Positions 47,556-57,489 of a DNA stretch of 64,000 nucleotides are shown here, piece after piece. The notes under the pieces are model-generated. The model saw only the letters and a list, made by a program, of their open reading frames with translations. It had not been told where the DNA came from and did not search any database. Within the stretch, counting starts at the first letter, position 1. Each line of letters starts with the position of its first letter. A program made the position numbers and the translations under genes. The stretch lies in the NCBI GenBank assembly GCA_035610835.1, contig CM069449.1, forward strand, positions 42,490,768 through 42,554,767. Reading direction: 5' to 3'. Source of the DNA: Ophiura sarsii (taxonomy: Eukaryota; Echinodermata; Ophiuroidea; Amphilepidida; Ophiuridae).

Positions 47556-48159
47556 ATATTGTAAAAAGGAAGAAAAAATGGTTATTTTGAGTTCTAGGAC
47601 AAATCATCTTAAATGGGTAGGCTGTAGCATTAATTAAGGCAATGTTTAAATGCAACAAATACCCCCAAAATCTCAATATTATACATCCAATCCAATGTAA
47701 GGACAGAATCAAGGAATATAATTCAATTTGTATAAAAACATTAGTTTGAATTTGCATTATAACGAATATTTCATAGTTGAATATTGCTTTTGAGTGTGCA
47801 AACAAATTCAAATCCCAAAATTTAACAATAAATATGGTCAAGAGAAGATAAGAAGGGAAAAAAGCCTGACGGATCCGACCTGAGAGGTCCGTTTGCCTGT
47901 ACAACCGAGTGGCTTTTGTTGTACCTTAGCCAAAATGTTTCTTTCCTTGTTTAATTTGGCAGGTGTGTTCGGGTACATGCTTCAGCTTGGGTCCTGATGG
48001 GTAAACCCTGAACTATTCCTTAACCCTAACGTTCCATTGCACTACGATTCGCTACGGCCAAAAACAATGTCCACATGCACACATGCTAGAGCATTGATTC
48101 GATGACGACATTATCCGAGCTGATATGTGGGTACGAAATCACTGCCAGGGCGAGCGTTG

Positions 48160-48246
48160 ATAGGTTAGCTCAATGGTTATTTGGGACACGGCTGTGGTGA
48201 TTAGAGGGTCAAAGGGTCAAATCCTGGGGTATCGCGACGATTTATT
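48160..48246 (+). mobile_element. Decayed tRNA-like SINE fragment
   Basis: TTAGCTCAATGG (box A-like) and GGGTCAAATCCTG (box B-like) are about 55 bp apart, too far for an intact tRNA but usual in SINE copies with an insertion. Confidence 0.35.
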
Positions 48247-48648
48247 TGGTAAAAGATTCATACTTTGTCCCGCTCGCTCCCCCGGTTTCCACACAAAAAT
48301 ATAGCCTGGCTGCATCATAGAGTATCCAGATTTGGATTAACAGCCATCTTGTACCAAATACTGAGTGTATTAAAGACAAGATCTTCATAAATTAAATGTT
48401 TCATCATTTAAATCATAGATTTGATACATGTAGCTAGCATATGGACATTGCATCTACCAAATGAACAAACAATTGACCAAATATAGAATGTCAGGTTAAT
48501 GTAAAATAGCTGGACAATTAGTTTTTGATGTGACTAGATGCAAGATGCTTTGCATGTAAATTAATTAATTAAAGAAGATTTCTTGAGTAAACCCAGCATG
48601 CTTCACTTTCATCACTTGACATGACCACTGATTTCTGTCACCACTCAC

Positions 48649-48728
48649 CAGTGTCTACTGGTTCCCATTGACATTACATTGCAAAGAGAGGCCTTTAATT
48701 TTGTTAAACGAGGGTCTTTAAGAAAATC
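48649..48728 (-). CDS. Internal exon, unknown protein
   Basis: An 80-bp exon with acceptor CTACATGCACAG and a strong donor (CACTG|GTGAGT). It is open only with phase-0 entry and leaves in phase 2. It encodes DFLKDPRLTKLKASLCNVMS and MGTSRH. Likely the same minus-strand gene as the exons at 48915-48993 and 49193-49308. Confidence 0.45.
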
Positions 48729-48914
48729 CTGTGCATGTAGTACAATTGATATGACTTCAATTCAATCTTCTCTAGTTTTTCTCATAGACCCTTGATTTTT
48801 TGAATAAATATTTGAGTTGGTATTCAACTTCTTTTCATATCTAGGCCAAATTTGCCTTTATGCACCATGTATTTTTAAGGTGGGAAAGTCAAGACGACCT
48901 CCAGCTGTTAATAC

Positions 48915-48993
48915 TTTAACATTGTTTGGCTGTTTGGTTAGGAGAAAAGCCCTGTTGCCAGTGTAGTGTTGCCAGAGTGTTTCCAAGAATCTT
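48915..48993 (-). CDS. Candidate internal exon, unknown protein
   Basis: Acceptor TTAATTTACAAAG; enters in phase 2 and encodes RFLETLWQHYTGNRAFLLTK plus QPNNVK. If a GTATTA donor at 48914 is used it leaves in phase 0, exactly what the exon at 48649-48728 needs. Without splicing, the frame continues to a stop at 48858. The donor is weak. Confidence 0.35.
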
Positions 48994-49192
48994 CTTTGTA
49001 AATTAATGCAGAAATGTGAAGATCTTGAAATTGTTTTAAAGCGACGTTTATGCACAAATCTCAATGTGACGTCTCCAGTACATTACGGCAAGGGCTCTCA
49101 TGTCAATTCCCACTTCCCAGTCTGCAATTTGCTGATAAAACTCATTCCAAATTAGCCTTCATCATTGGAGTAACAACCAGAACTATACTTAC

Positions 49193-49308
49193 TGCAGAAA
49201 ATGATGAGAACGCTCCTTGTGTAAATTAATATCTTCATTAGGTTTTTGTAGAGGGTGTTTTTTCCGGATATGTCCACTTAGTGTCGGTATTTGCATCTGT
49301 CTTCCATT
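49193..49308 (-). CDS. Internal exon, unknown protein
   Basis: A 116-bp exon with a strong acceptor (TTTTTATTCCTTTTTCAAAA then TGCAG) and a strong donor (CTGCA|GTAAGTAT), entering in phase 0 and leaving in phase 2. It encodes NGRQMQIPTLSGHIRKKHPL, then QKPNEDINLHKERSHHFL. The HIRKKH segment recalls a zinc-finger end but is not enough to assign one. Both splice sites and the open frame agree, making this one of the better exon calls in the region. Confidence 0.5.
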
Positions 49309-49730
49309 CTGCATTTTGAAAAAGGAATAAAAAGAATTAAGTAATATTTCATTTTATTCATTCCACTAACTGTTAAAATGTATACATGTACCAGTATTCA
49401 AATACATGAACATGTTTCTATTAATTTTAAATCTGTCATTCCCTCCTCCCAAAGTATAGAATCAAAATAGAAAGTAAAGACATACAATGTAGGCCACATG
49501 TTGTGAGCCCGCCACCCCAAAATGGTAGTGACGTCGCACTTTTCTACATTGTGTCCTGCATGTTGCGTGTTGTGACATGGTTTGTCATCAAAACCGGCGT
49601 GAAAAAACGAGCTCTTCAAAAAACCGACACAGTGCCAGGCTCAAACGACAACAACAGTACCATTCCCAAACCACGACGGTTATTGACATTCACACAACAG
49701 AGTACCAACAGAGACAATCTCAACCGACAG

Positions 49731-49818
49731 GCTTCAATCTTAACCGACAAAATTCCAATATTAAGGTAGCAAAGGCTTCAATCTTAACCGACAAAATTCC
49801 AATATTAAGGTAGCAAAC
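49731..49818. repeat. Two exact copies of a 44-bp unit
   Basis: GCTTCAATCTTAACCGACAA followed by AATTCCAATATTAAGGTAGCAAAG split over 49731-49774 and 49775-49818. The identity makes it recent. Confidence 0.9.
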
Positions 49819-49829
49819 ACTGAGCAATC

Positions 49830-50650
49830 GCCTCCCTCTGGCTAAGCCACTGACTCGAAAAGTATCACATGTTGCCGAGTTCAAAATGCATGCCCATTAA
49901 AAAAAAAGTATTTAAAATTATAATTAAAAGAAATGTGTCTATTAATAATGCACTCATCATTTGCAGTTCTGCCTCCCCCTCAGGCAACTACAACATGGGG
50001 CACTCATCATCGTGAGGGTGGGGGATTTGGGCAGTAGACACTCCATAGACAGCAGGGAATTTGCATGTGCTTCAAGCCTTTAACAGCAATCTTTTCGGCC
50101 AGGAAGTTGAGCGGGGATGACTTCGGGGTAGTTGGTGGTAGCTTATCTCACATAGATAGATGGGAAACCGCCTTGTGTACGGAGGATGAACAAAATCACC
50201 ATCTCTGCATTATGCATGTAACTGGGCGGGGAACAGTGGGTACGATTTACCCAGTGTTGCATCACTAAAACGCTCCACACTTTCAGTGGCGGCGCCAGCA
50301 TCATAATTTGGGGGTGGGGAGGGGGGGGGGAAGACCTTTTAGGGGGCATGAAGAAAAATGATGAGCTCAAAGCAAAGCAAAGCAAAGCAAAGCGAGCAAC
50401 ATTTTATACCATTTTACACTCAAAGTGTCAAATTTGGTATAATTCGAACTATTTGGTATAAAACATTTGGTCTAGTTTAACCTGATTTGGTAAGAAAGTG
50501 CCAAAAAATGCAGTTTTCGCTAAAATTGTCAATTTGTTTCTAATTTTAACTAAATTGAATTTCCCTTGCCTACCCATTGCACCGCCAACCCACCACTGAA
50601 CACTTTGCTATACAATCTGAAATGTGGAACAAAAATAATATGCATTTCAA
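49830..50650. other. Intergenic DNA, low-complexity patches
   Basis: Includes a CAGTGGCGGCGCCAG word typical of hAT-type MITE ends (50286) beside a G-rich tract and an AAAGC pentamer run at about 50370-50392. No exon. Confidence 0.4.
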
Positions 50651-50652
50651 TA

Positions 50653-50794
50653 AGGGCCGTGGCTTAGTGGGTGGGACGTGGGGCTTGAGAACGGAGGGTC
50701 CCCGGATCGAATCCCGGCAGGTTCCCGGAGATTTTGTTGGTGTTTTTTTCCTTGTGATCCCGGTCCAAAACCATAAACCGGGGTTATGGTTAAA
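50653..50794 (+). mobile_element. tRNA-derived SINE, copy 2
   Basis: Same structure as 26903-27074: box A TGGCTTAGTGGG, box B GGATCGAATCC, CCGGCAGG, TTGGTGTTTTTTTCC, GTGATCCCGGTCC and a CCATAAACCGGGGTTATGG tail. It lacks the 12-bp insertion of copy 1, so it is closer to the source structure. Confidence 0.75.
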
Positions 50795-51141
50795 TAAAAA
50801 TGGTAAAAAAGTACTGACAATTTGTCAGTCATGTCAGTTGGGCCCTCTTTTTCTTCAAGCCACTTGAGAATCCAATTGGGAAAGATGGCAGCTTGATGGC
50901 CAGGCTAGTAAAAATAGGATTTATATACATATGTTTGGTATGCATGTAGATACTTTACCAAAAAATATTATCATTCAAAAAATTGTAGGTGGAAGGTTTT
51001 GTTGGTTTGCAATATTTAGTTTTATAAGCATTGAATTTGAAATACTGTATCTCAGTATCTGATCATTAATTATTACTAGTAAGTGGAAAATATTATTCGA
51101 ACTACATGTTATGTTTACCTTCTACTGTTATGTAGTGTAGA

Positions 51142-51147
51142 TTTATT
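51142..51147 (-). terminator. Poly(A) signal AATAAA
   Basis: AATAAA on the minus strand, about 76 bp downstream of the stop codon at 51223. Confidence 0.5.
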
Positions 51148-51222
51148 TGACAATGATGCAACAACCGGATGCAACTGCTTCTCTTGTGTCTTGATGAACA
51201 CTTCTTCGACCCAACCAGTCTT

Positions 51223-51353
51223 CTATATGCCAGGAAGTTCTTGTAAAGTATCGGCCGTCTTTGCCTGTGGTGACAAATCTTCAGAGTCCAAATCTTTGGC
51301 GATCTCCTCCTTTGTAGCCTCAGCAATGGCATTGTAAGCTGATGCAGTAGATT
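51223..51353 (-). CDS. Terminal exon of a minus-strand gene, acidic C-terminus
   Basis: Acceptor TTATTTTAATGTAG; enters in phase 1 and encodes 42 residues, STASAYNAIAEATKEEIAKD, then LDSEDLSPQAKTADTLQELP and GI, followed by TAG. The segment is Ala/Glu/Asp-rich and probably helical then disordered. AATAAA follows at 51142. The upstream exon is not in the adjacent 1 kb; a first exon may be that at 58307-58369, with the CR1 element lying antisense within an intron. Family unknown. Confidence 0.5.
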
Positions 51354-51937
51354 CTACATTAAAATAATAATGAAAACTAATTTATTGAGGGAAAAAAGCA
51401 AAGCGTGAATCTTCCGGCCAAGCATGAGTATCTAACACAGGGTTCTAATTAGGACGGGCGGCGCTGGGCGCGGAATTGGGCTGGCCGCCCGGCACTCTTT
51501 TAAATTTAAAAAAAAAAAATGTGGATAAAATCATTAAACTGCCTCATAAAACAACATAAAACAAGAAATTATGTGGCAGGAACCCTCAAAGTGCATTAAA
51601 AAACCCTAAAAAGACATTCAAAAGGCCTCTGGATCCCATGCCATGATCCACTGCACTTCATTCGCTACATTTTCTCCGTTCGCCATCAGTAAATTTACCC
51701 GGCTCTAAAATGGTCCTGGCTATAGATAGAACCCTGATCTAACGCTGTGCGTATATAAAACAGGAGTACTTTGGATGATTGAAATTGGAAATGATTACAT
51801 AGGGTGTACTGTAACAGCATACATGTACATTGTATTTTTCACTTTCAGCAATTTCACAATACAATTTTTGAGAGTAAAAAACTTAATTGATGTCCAAAAG
51901 TTGTGCTGGCAAGCCTGGCATTAGGGCTAGGCAAAAA

Positions 51938-52312
51938 AAGAGTTGTGTTGCCCTCAGCGACCGACCCTAAAATCGTAAAAACTAGGGTCGCATTTTTTTT
52001 TTTTAGATTTAAATTTGATTTATTAAAGTGTCTAAATGTTACTATTTTTGCTGGAAATGAATAAATAAGCCTAAATAAATGTTTTTTAGACTATTGTCAC
52101 ACTAGAAACATAAGTTAAATTGAAATATGGGCATATACCAATTTTGTCTTGACATAAACCATATTATTTTTCAGCCCAAAAAAAATATTGAAAAAAAAAT
52201 TGGAAAAAAAAATTGAAAACAATTTTGGAGAAAAAAAAAAAAAAAAATTCTGACCGACCGACCCAAATTAAAAATTTTGGCACTTGAGGGCAACACAACA
52301 TTTTCTTTTTGG
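51938..52312. mobile_element. MITE-like inverted repeat (GTTGTGTTGCCCTCA ends)
   Basis: AGTTGTGTTGCCCTCA followed by CGACCGACCCTAAAA at 51941 is mirrored by TTGGGTCGGTCGG and GTTGTGTTGCCCTCA (minus strand) at 52245-52305. A-rich and T-rich runs fill the middle. Confidence 0.65.
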
Positions 52313-52319
52313 CCTTATG

Positions 52320-52440
52320 TTTTTAGTCTGTAAAACAATGGAATTTCCACATATTTTCACTACTGAGAAAAAGGTGAAAACCATAAGTGAAGGGTATTTC
52401 CCCATTTGTACAGGGTGAGTGAAAAAATGACATCTGTATA
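52320..52440. repeat. Left member of an inverted repeat pair flanking the CR1 element
   Basis: Contains AGTGAAGGGTATTTCCCC and ACAGGGTGAGTGAAAA. It is found inverted at about 57490-57598 with roughly 80 percent agreement over 110 bp, 5 kb away, on the other side of the retrotransposon. Confidence 0.65.
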
Positions 52441-52994
52441 TAAAAATTAGCATAAAGTGAAAGGAAAATGTATAGTGTATTACACACAGTTGGCGAGTTC
52501 ACAAATGGCCAAAAAAACTCGCCAAAAAAAGTATGGAGAGATTGTATAATAATAATAATACTAACATAAATGGAAGTAATTGGTCAAAGGTCGCGAGCCG
52601 CGGGAACACGTATCCAAATTTCGCTCTCCATTTTTCCTTCCAAAAATCTCTTTTTGATGTACCTGGATTTCTTACTCATCTTTGCTGAGATCCTGAGTCA
52701 CCCTTCATCCGAGGATTGTTTGTCATCGTTATTTTGACAGCCTGTGAGCCTAGTGTGGACTTGGGATTAATAAGCTTAACCAGTTTACTGTTGTTATCAT
52801 CAGAATTGGGCAGGGCCCTCCGTGAGTACTAGTATACCACATCCTGCATGCACATCATGACATCCTTTGTTTAAAACCGATGCTCTTGTCTTTGCCTTGC
52901 TTAACTGCATTAAACTAACTTTGGAGCTTCCTGCCCTCATTAACCTTCTACCTGCTCTCATTAACTTTCTACCTGCTCATGAAGATTCAGCACC

Positions 52995-54554
52995 ATGCTA
53001 AATTTCCACCTGACCTTGTCTTTATTGCTCTTTTCATGCCTGGCGACAAATTTTTGCATGAAGGAACAATACGATGAGCCATTCAAATTAACTCATCATA
53101 GCCATAGCTTCATTGATGGCGTTTGGTACCCAGCTGCCAGCCTAGCTGAACTAAATCACCACAATTACCATCAATCCTTGCAAGCCTCTTTTATCAGTTG
53201 CCTTAACTCTTTGTCTACAATCAGTTGTATTAAACCGCAACCAACTCACCGCAATATGAAACTTGTCTTACTCTACCTAAGCATACTCCTAATTACTCAA
53301 TCTTGTGACACCGAGTCAAACCCCGGCCCCTACATCCCCAAATACCCATGTGGCGTGTGTAAAAAAGCCGTGAAATGGAGCCGCACTAGGACATCAGTCG
53401 CCTGTGACACTTGCGACACTTGGTTCCACACAGATTGTATGGGAATGTCTTCTGAATCATATGAAAGACTGAATAGATCAAGTGTTTCCTGGATTTGTAC
53501 CAATTGTGACACCCCAAATTATTCCACGTCGCTCCTTGACTCATATATATCAGAAACTGATAACAAATTTGAAGTTTTGACCACCTTGGATACTGATTCA
53601 TTTTCCCATTCGTCTGCATCTGGACACTCCCTATGCTCCAATACCACCTCCTCTGGAAGCCTCAATCAAAGTTCTGACATTGGTTCTCCTCTTCAGCGTT
53701 CATCTCCAATTAAAAGACCTACAAGGAGAAAAAATGCCTCGAGAACACTAAAAATCTTGTCTTTGAACCTACAAAAAGCAACCGCCAAAAGAGAAGCATT
53801 CTGGGAAGCAGTGGATTCCAGCCAGCCTGATATTATCATTGCTAATGAAACTTGGCTCTCTCCAGACGTGCTGAATAGTGAGATTATGCCCCCCGGATTC
53901 AATGTTCCTATTCGTCGTGATAGAGCTGACGGGTATGGTGGTGTTTTAATAGCAACCAAATGTGACCTCATTGACAGTGAAATAAAGTTGGACACAGATT
54001 GTGAAATTGTTGCTACAAAAGTTGAGTTATACCGGCAAAAACCACTTGTGATTATATCCATATATCGACCAACCAAAAATGATCTTCCTTACGCTCAGAA
54101 ATTGTGCCAAGCCATCCGTGATGTTGTCTCTAAATTTCCTACTGCTACAGTGTGGCTAAGTGGGGATTTTAACCTACCGGACATTGACTGGTCAAATGAA
54201 TCCATCATCAAACACCAATACTTACGCTCCATCAATGCCTGCTTCCTTTCAACCTTCCAAGACCTGGGCATGACACAGATTGTAGACTTTCCCACTAGAC
54301 TTGAGAACACTCTGGATCTATTTGTAACCAATAGACCCACGCTCATCAACAAGTGTGTCCCATTACCAGGTGTTAGCGATCACGAGATGGTACTGACTGT
54401 TGCAGATGCTTCCGCCAAACGCCAGAAACCAGTGCGCAGAAAAATTCTATTGTGGAAAAAAGCCGATTTACCAAGCATGAAAGGTCAGCTCAGAGATTTC
54501 TCTACCAAATTTACCTCATCCAACACCATCGATACACCTACAGTGTATCAATGA
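52995..54554 (+). CDS. Retrotransposon polyprotein part 1: leader, 2A-like, PHD, AP endonuclease
   Basis: Starts at ATG 52995 in good context (CACCATG); an alternative ATG at 53256 (residue 88) would place a short hydrophobic leader, MKLVLLYLSILLITQSC, directly before the 2A-like motif DTESNPGP (residues 105-112). A C4HC3 PHD finger follows: Cys119, 122, 137, 140, His145, Cys148, 168, 171, with Trp166 before the last pair. A Ser-rich linker leads to the endonuclease domain from about residue 248, with SLNLQK, the catalytic Glu in NETWL, IYRP, SGDFNLPDIDW and the GVSDHEM motif. This enzyme would nick target DNA to prime reverse transcription. The frame ends at 54554 because of a shift near 54510-54550; translation continues in another frame from about 54538. 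Confidence 0.85.
   Translation: MLNFHLTLSLLLFSCLATNFCMKEQYDEPFKLTHHSHSFIDGVWYPAASLAELNHHNYHQSLQASFISCLNSLSTISCIKPQPTHRNMKLVLLYLSILLITQSCDTESNPGPYIPKYPCGVCKKAVKWSRTRTSVACDTCDTWFHTDCMGMSSESYERLNRSSVSWICTNCDTPNYSTSLLDSYISETDNKFEVLTTLDTDSFSHSSASGHSLCSNTTSSGSLNQSSDIGSPLQRSSPIKRPTRRKNASRTLKILSLNLQKATAKREAFWEAVDSSQPDIIIANETWLSPDVLNSEIMPPGFNVPIRRDRADGYGGVLIATKCDLIDSEIKLDTDCEIVATKVELYRQKPLVIISIYRPTKNDLPYAQKLCQAIRDVVSKFPTATVWLSGDFNLPDIDWSNESIIKHQYLRSINACFLSTFQDLGMTQIVDFPTRLENTLDLFVTNRPTLINKCVPLPGVSDHEMVLTVADASAKRQKPVRRKILLWKKADLPSMKGQLRDFSTKFTSSNTIDTPTVYQ
53256..53330 (+). other. Leader plus 2A-like ribosome-skipping motif (DTESNPGP)
   Basis: Asp-x-Glu-x-Asn-Pro-Gly-Pro is the consensus of 2A peptides, at which the ribosome fails to form the Gly-Pro bond and releases the upstream product. 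Here the second position is Thr where Val or Ile is commonest. The preceding residues are strongly hydrophobic, resembling a signal sequence, as reported for sea urchin CR1-type elements in which a leader-2A unit starts the protein. If active, it would separate a 24- or 111-residue leader from the PHD-endonuclease-RT protein. Activity is inferred only. Confidence 0.7.
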
Positions 54555-54888
54555 GTTGTGGAAGCAAGTGACATCAAAGTTACATCAGATCATTGCAGCC
54601 TGTGTACCTTCTAAGTTAACCACTACCCGCTTTAATCAGCCATGGATAAATGGTCACCTGAAACGTCTTGCCAGAAAGAAGAAAAGAGCCTACAAGAAAG
54701 CTAAACGTTCCAGATCTCTAAAGAACCACTCCAGGTACAAGTTCTTAAAAAAGCAAATGCAGTTTGAGTCCCGCCAAGTTTACAACAACTACGTCGCCGA
54801 CATGATATGCGATGATTCTTCTGGAAACTCTAAAAAACTTTTATCAAAAGCAAGCGTTGTGACAATTCTGGTGTCGCCCCCCTTCTGA
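54538..54888 (+). CDS. Retrotransposon part 2: linker between endonuclease and RT (shifted frame)
   Basis: The frame reads CINELWKQVTSKLHQIIAAC, then VPSKLTTTRFNQPWINGHLK and a Lys/Arg-rich stretch (RLARKKKRAYKKAKRS). This is the usual region between endonuclease and reverse transcriptase in CR1-like proteins. A second shift occurs at the A6 run 54832-54837; beyond it the first frame resumes with FIKSKRCDNSGVAPLLKNG. A homopolymer indel of this kind could be a mutation or a sequencing error. Confidence 0.75.
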   Translation, partial: LQCINELWKQVTSKLHQIIAACVPSKLTTTRFNQPWINGHLKRLARKKKRAYKKAKRSRSLKNHSRYKFLKKQMQFESRQVYNNYVADMICDDSSGNSKKLLSKASVVTILVSPPF

Positions 54889-56540
54889 AAAATGGCATGC
54901 TGCAGAGTGACAGCAGAGCAAAGGCAAACTTACTGAACGACCAATTTGCATCAGTCTTTACTAGAGAAGAAACCTCTTCCTTACCAGATCTTGGCCCAGC
55001 TGACCACCTTGAAGTACCAAAGTTCACCGTGCGAGTTGATGGTATCAGGAAACTGCTCTCAAAGTTAAAGCCATTTACTGCTTCAGGCCCTGATAATATT
55101 CCTGCCTATTTGCTCAAAGAAGGAGCTGATGAGATAGCACCTACTCTAGCTTTGCTTTTCCAAGCCTCGCTCCACCAAGGCAAGATTCCTCACCAATGGA
55201 AGACAGCGGATGTGTCACCTATATTCAAGAAAGGTGATCGACACAAACCAGAGAACTACCGTCCCATTTCATTGACATCAATAATATGCAAGCTCCTAGA
55301 ACATGTTGTGCACAGTCAGATAATCCACCACCTTGACACCCAAGGTTTGCTGACAGACAGGCAGTTTGGTTTTCGCAAAAAACGATCATGTGAGTCCCAA
55401 CTTCTGCTTACAGTAAACGACCTGGCCGAGGGTCTTCGTGACAAGGAACAAATTGATGCCATCCTACTCGATTTCTCCAAGGCCTTCGACCGGGTCCCCC
55501 ATGAACGCCTCCTCTTAAAGCTTCACCATCTTGGAGTTCGTGGGGTCCTCTTGGCCTGGATTCGAGATTTCTTATCCGATCGTACCCAGCGAGTCGTTTT
55601 GGAGGGTAAGTCGAGCTACACATGCAACGTCACATCAGGAGTTCCTCAGGGAACAGTTCTTGGTCCCCTCCTGTTCTTAGTTTTTATTAATGATATGCCG
55701 GACGTGGTTTCTTCTAACATCCGCCTGTTTGCTGACGATGCCCTATTGTACCGCTCCATTACCTCATCTGACGATGCTGCTTCTCTTCAATCTGATCTTG
55801 ATCGCCTGCAAACATGGGAAAAGAAATGGCAAATGGCTTTCAACCCGGACAAGTGCGAGGTACTCAGGATTACCAACAAGCAGAAGATAGTTAATGCCAG
55901 CTATTCCATCCATGGCACCACTCTCCAGACTGTTGATGAAGGCAAATACCTTGGCGTTACCATTCAAAGCAAACTAAACTGGAAGACCCACGTAAACAAT
56001 ATTTGCAAAAAAGCCAACAGCACCAGGGGTTTCCTACAAAGAAATCTCCGGCGATGTCCTGCCGCAGTTAAGGATCAGGCCTACAAAACTTACGTCCGCC
56101 CTACACTTGAGTTTGCCTCCACTGTATGGGACCCACATCACCAAGACCTTGTGACCCAATTGGAGATGGTTCAACGACGTGCAGCCCGCTTTGTAAAATC
56201 TGACTTTGATCAACGACACAGTGTCACTAGCATGCTCCATGATCTTCAATGGTCAACCCTTAGTGAGAGAAGGGCACGCACCAAGGTCATCATGATGTTC
56301 CGGATTGTCAATGGACTGGTGGCCATCCCATCTGGTCCACCTCTCTTCATCCCACATGGAGTGACCACAAGGGGCCATAACCTGCAGTTCCGCCAACAGC
56401 ACTGTAGGATCCTTGTCCATCAACACTCATTCTTCCCGAGTAGCATCTGCCTATGGAACCAACTCCCAGCCGCAGTAGTCTCAGCACCATCCTTGGACTC
56501 GTTCCGGAATCAGCTGAGTAACTTGACACTCCGTGGCTAA
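54837..56540 (+). CDS. Retrotransposon part 3: reverse transcriptase and C-terminal domain
   Basis: Open from just after the A6 run; the longest ATG-started part begins at 54897, and residue numbers here count from it. The fingers have GPDNIPAYLLKEG, IFKKGDRHKPENYRPISLTS and GFRKKRSCESQ. The palm holds the first catalytic Asp in LLDFSKAFDRV (residue 192), SGVPQGTVLGPLLFLVFIND and the FADD catalytic pair (residues 278-281, bases 55728-55739). Thumb and connection follow (KYLGVTIQSKLNWKTHVN, YVRPTLEFASTVWDP, LERRARTKVIMMFRIVNG-like region), ending LWNQLPAAVVSAPSLDSFRN...L at TAA 56538. Everything needed for polymerisation is present and undisturbed. Confidence 0.9.
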   Translation, partial: TFIKSKRCDNSGVAPLLKNGMLQSDSRAKANLLNDQFASVFTREETSSLPDLGPADHLEVPKFTVRVDGIRKLLSKLKPFTASGPDNIPAYLLKEGADEIAPTLALLFQASLHQGKIPHQWKTADVSPIFKKGDRHKPENYRPISLTSIICKLLEHVVHSQIIHHLDTQGLLTDRQFGFRKKRSCESQLLLTVNDLAEGLRDKEQIDAILLDFSKAFDRVPHERLLLKLHHLGVRGVLLAWIRDFLSDRTQRVVLEGKSSYTCNVTSGVPQGTVLGPLLFLVFINDMPDVVSSNIRLFADDALLYRSITSSDDAASLQSDLDRLQTWEKKWQMAFNPDKCEVLRITNKQKIVNASYSIHGTTLQTVDEGKYLGVTIQSKLNWKTHVNNICKKANSTRGFLQRNLRRCPAAVKDQAYKTYVRPTLEFASTVWDPHHQDLVTQLEMVQRRAARFVKSDFDQRHSVTSMLHDLQWSTLSERRARTKVIMMFRIVNGLVAIPSGPPLFIPHGVTTRGHNLQFRQQHCRILVHQHSFFPSSICLWNQLPAAVVSAPSLDSFRNQLSNLTLRG

Positions 56541-56722
56541 TCCTGCCAGCCCCCAATTTTTACTCGCACCTGCTTCATTGATGATAGCATTGTATATACA
56601 CCCTCTACGAGCATTTTTGCAGCCGTGTTCCCGCTTTGCTCGCCCACCTTTGCACCGCACTCAGTACGATAATACTCTCCTAGAGAGGCATGTACTTCAC
56701 CAGGAAGAAGAAGAAGAAGAAT
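56541..56722 (+). other. Retrotransposon 3' UTR with GAA repeat tail
   Basis: About 180 bp of non-coding sequence ends in six GAA units. CR1-like elements usually end in short tandem repeats in place of poly(A). Confidence 0.65.
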
Positions 56723-56732
56723 GTATTGTATA

Positions 56733-56951
56733 GGGTAAAGTCACCTACTTTCGGTCAGCGCCTATTTTCGGTCACTTCGTCCAAATCGTGTAATGAAAAT
56801 GACTTCGGCGTTATACACTGACTAACGGATAAAAAACTGAGGCATAGTTGATGCCGGTATTGCTTTTAAAATGGCGACAACCGCTGCAATTACACGATAA
56901 TTTGGCCAAGTGACGGAAAATAGGCGGTGACCGAAAATAGGCAACTTTACC
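56733..56951. mobile_element. ~220-bp MITE, ~60-bp inverted ends, TA target
   Basis: GGGTAAAGTCACCTACTTTC then GGTCAGCGCCTATTTTCGGT is mirrored at 56890-56951 with a few changes. TA flanks both sides (56731-56732 and 56952-56953). It abuts the retrotransposon tail. Confidence 0.8.
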
Positions 56952-57489
56952 TACCCCTAATTTTACACACACACATACACATTGTTTCGTTATTTTCGGT
57001 GAGCATCTATTTTTAGGAACAGTGTAGGTGTTCCGATTTCTGACCTGATTTTCAATTTGATGTTTTAAATCTTATGAAAGTCACCCTTAAAATAGTCATA
57101 TTCCAAAGTTTGAGTTGCATAGCTCTCCAATTATTATTATTTTAAATTTTTTTAGAGTGCCTTTTTTGTTATGCATTTTTTTCTCAGTAATCGTGGGTGC
57201 CGGCATACGCGCAACCGGTACCGACAGGCTTAGTGACAACCCTGGTTGGGAATGAATTAGTTTATAAATGAACAAAAAGTATCTTCCATAAAATTAATAA
57301 TTTAAATAAAAATGTATAAAAAGTGGGTCAAATTTAGTACAAATGTATTCCCCAATCAGCATGACAGTGGGTGTCATATTTTTTCGGTAGCAGGAGTATT
57401 TCTTGGAAATAGAAACGGGTTGAAATATTTTTGACTATTTTTGATGAAAATATCCGTCGCCGCCGACTCAGATGCTTTTATTACATAGT

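Larger units (their letters stand above)
52480..56722 (+). mobile_element. Near-complete CR1-like non-LTR retrotransposon
   Basis: A single long open region, interrupted by two frame changes, carries in order a hydrophobic leader, a 2A-like motif, a PHD finger, an AP-type endonuclease and a reverse transcriptase. This domain order is that of CR1/L2-type (Jockey-superfamily) elements. The 5' boundary is uncertain; the 3' end is a GAA microsatellite at about 56704-56721, directly against a MITE at 56733. No target duplication is apparent, as usual for CR1. All catalytic motifs are intact, so this copy is young compared with the relic at 23.8-26.6 kb. Confidence 0.85.
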
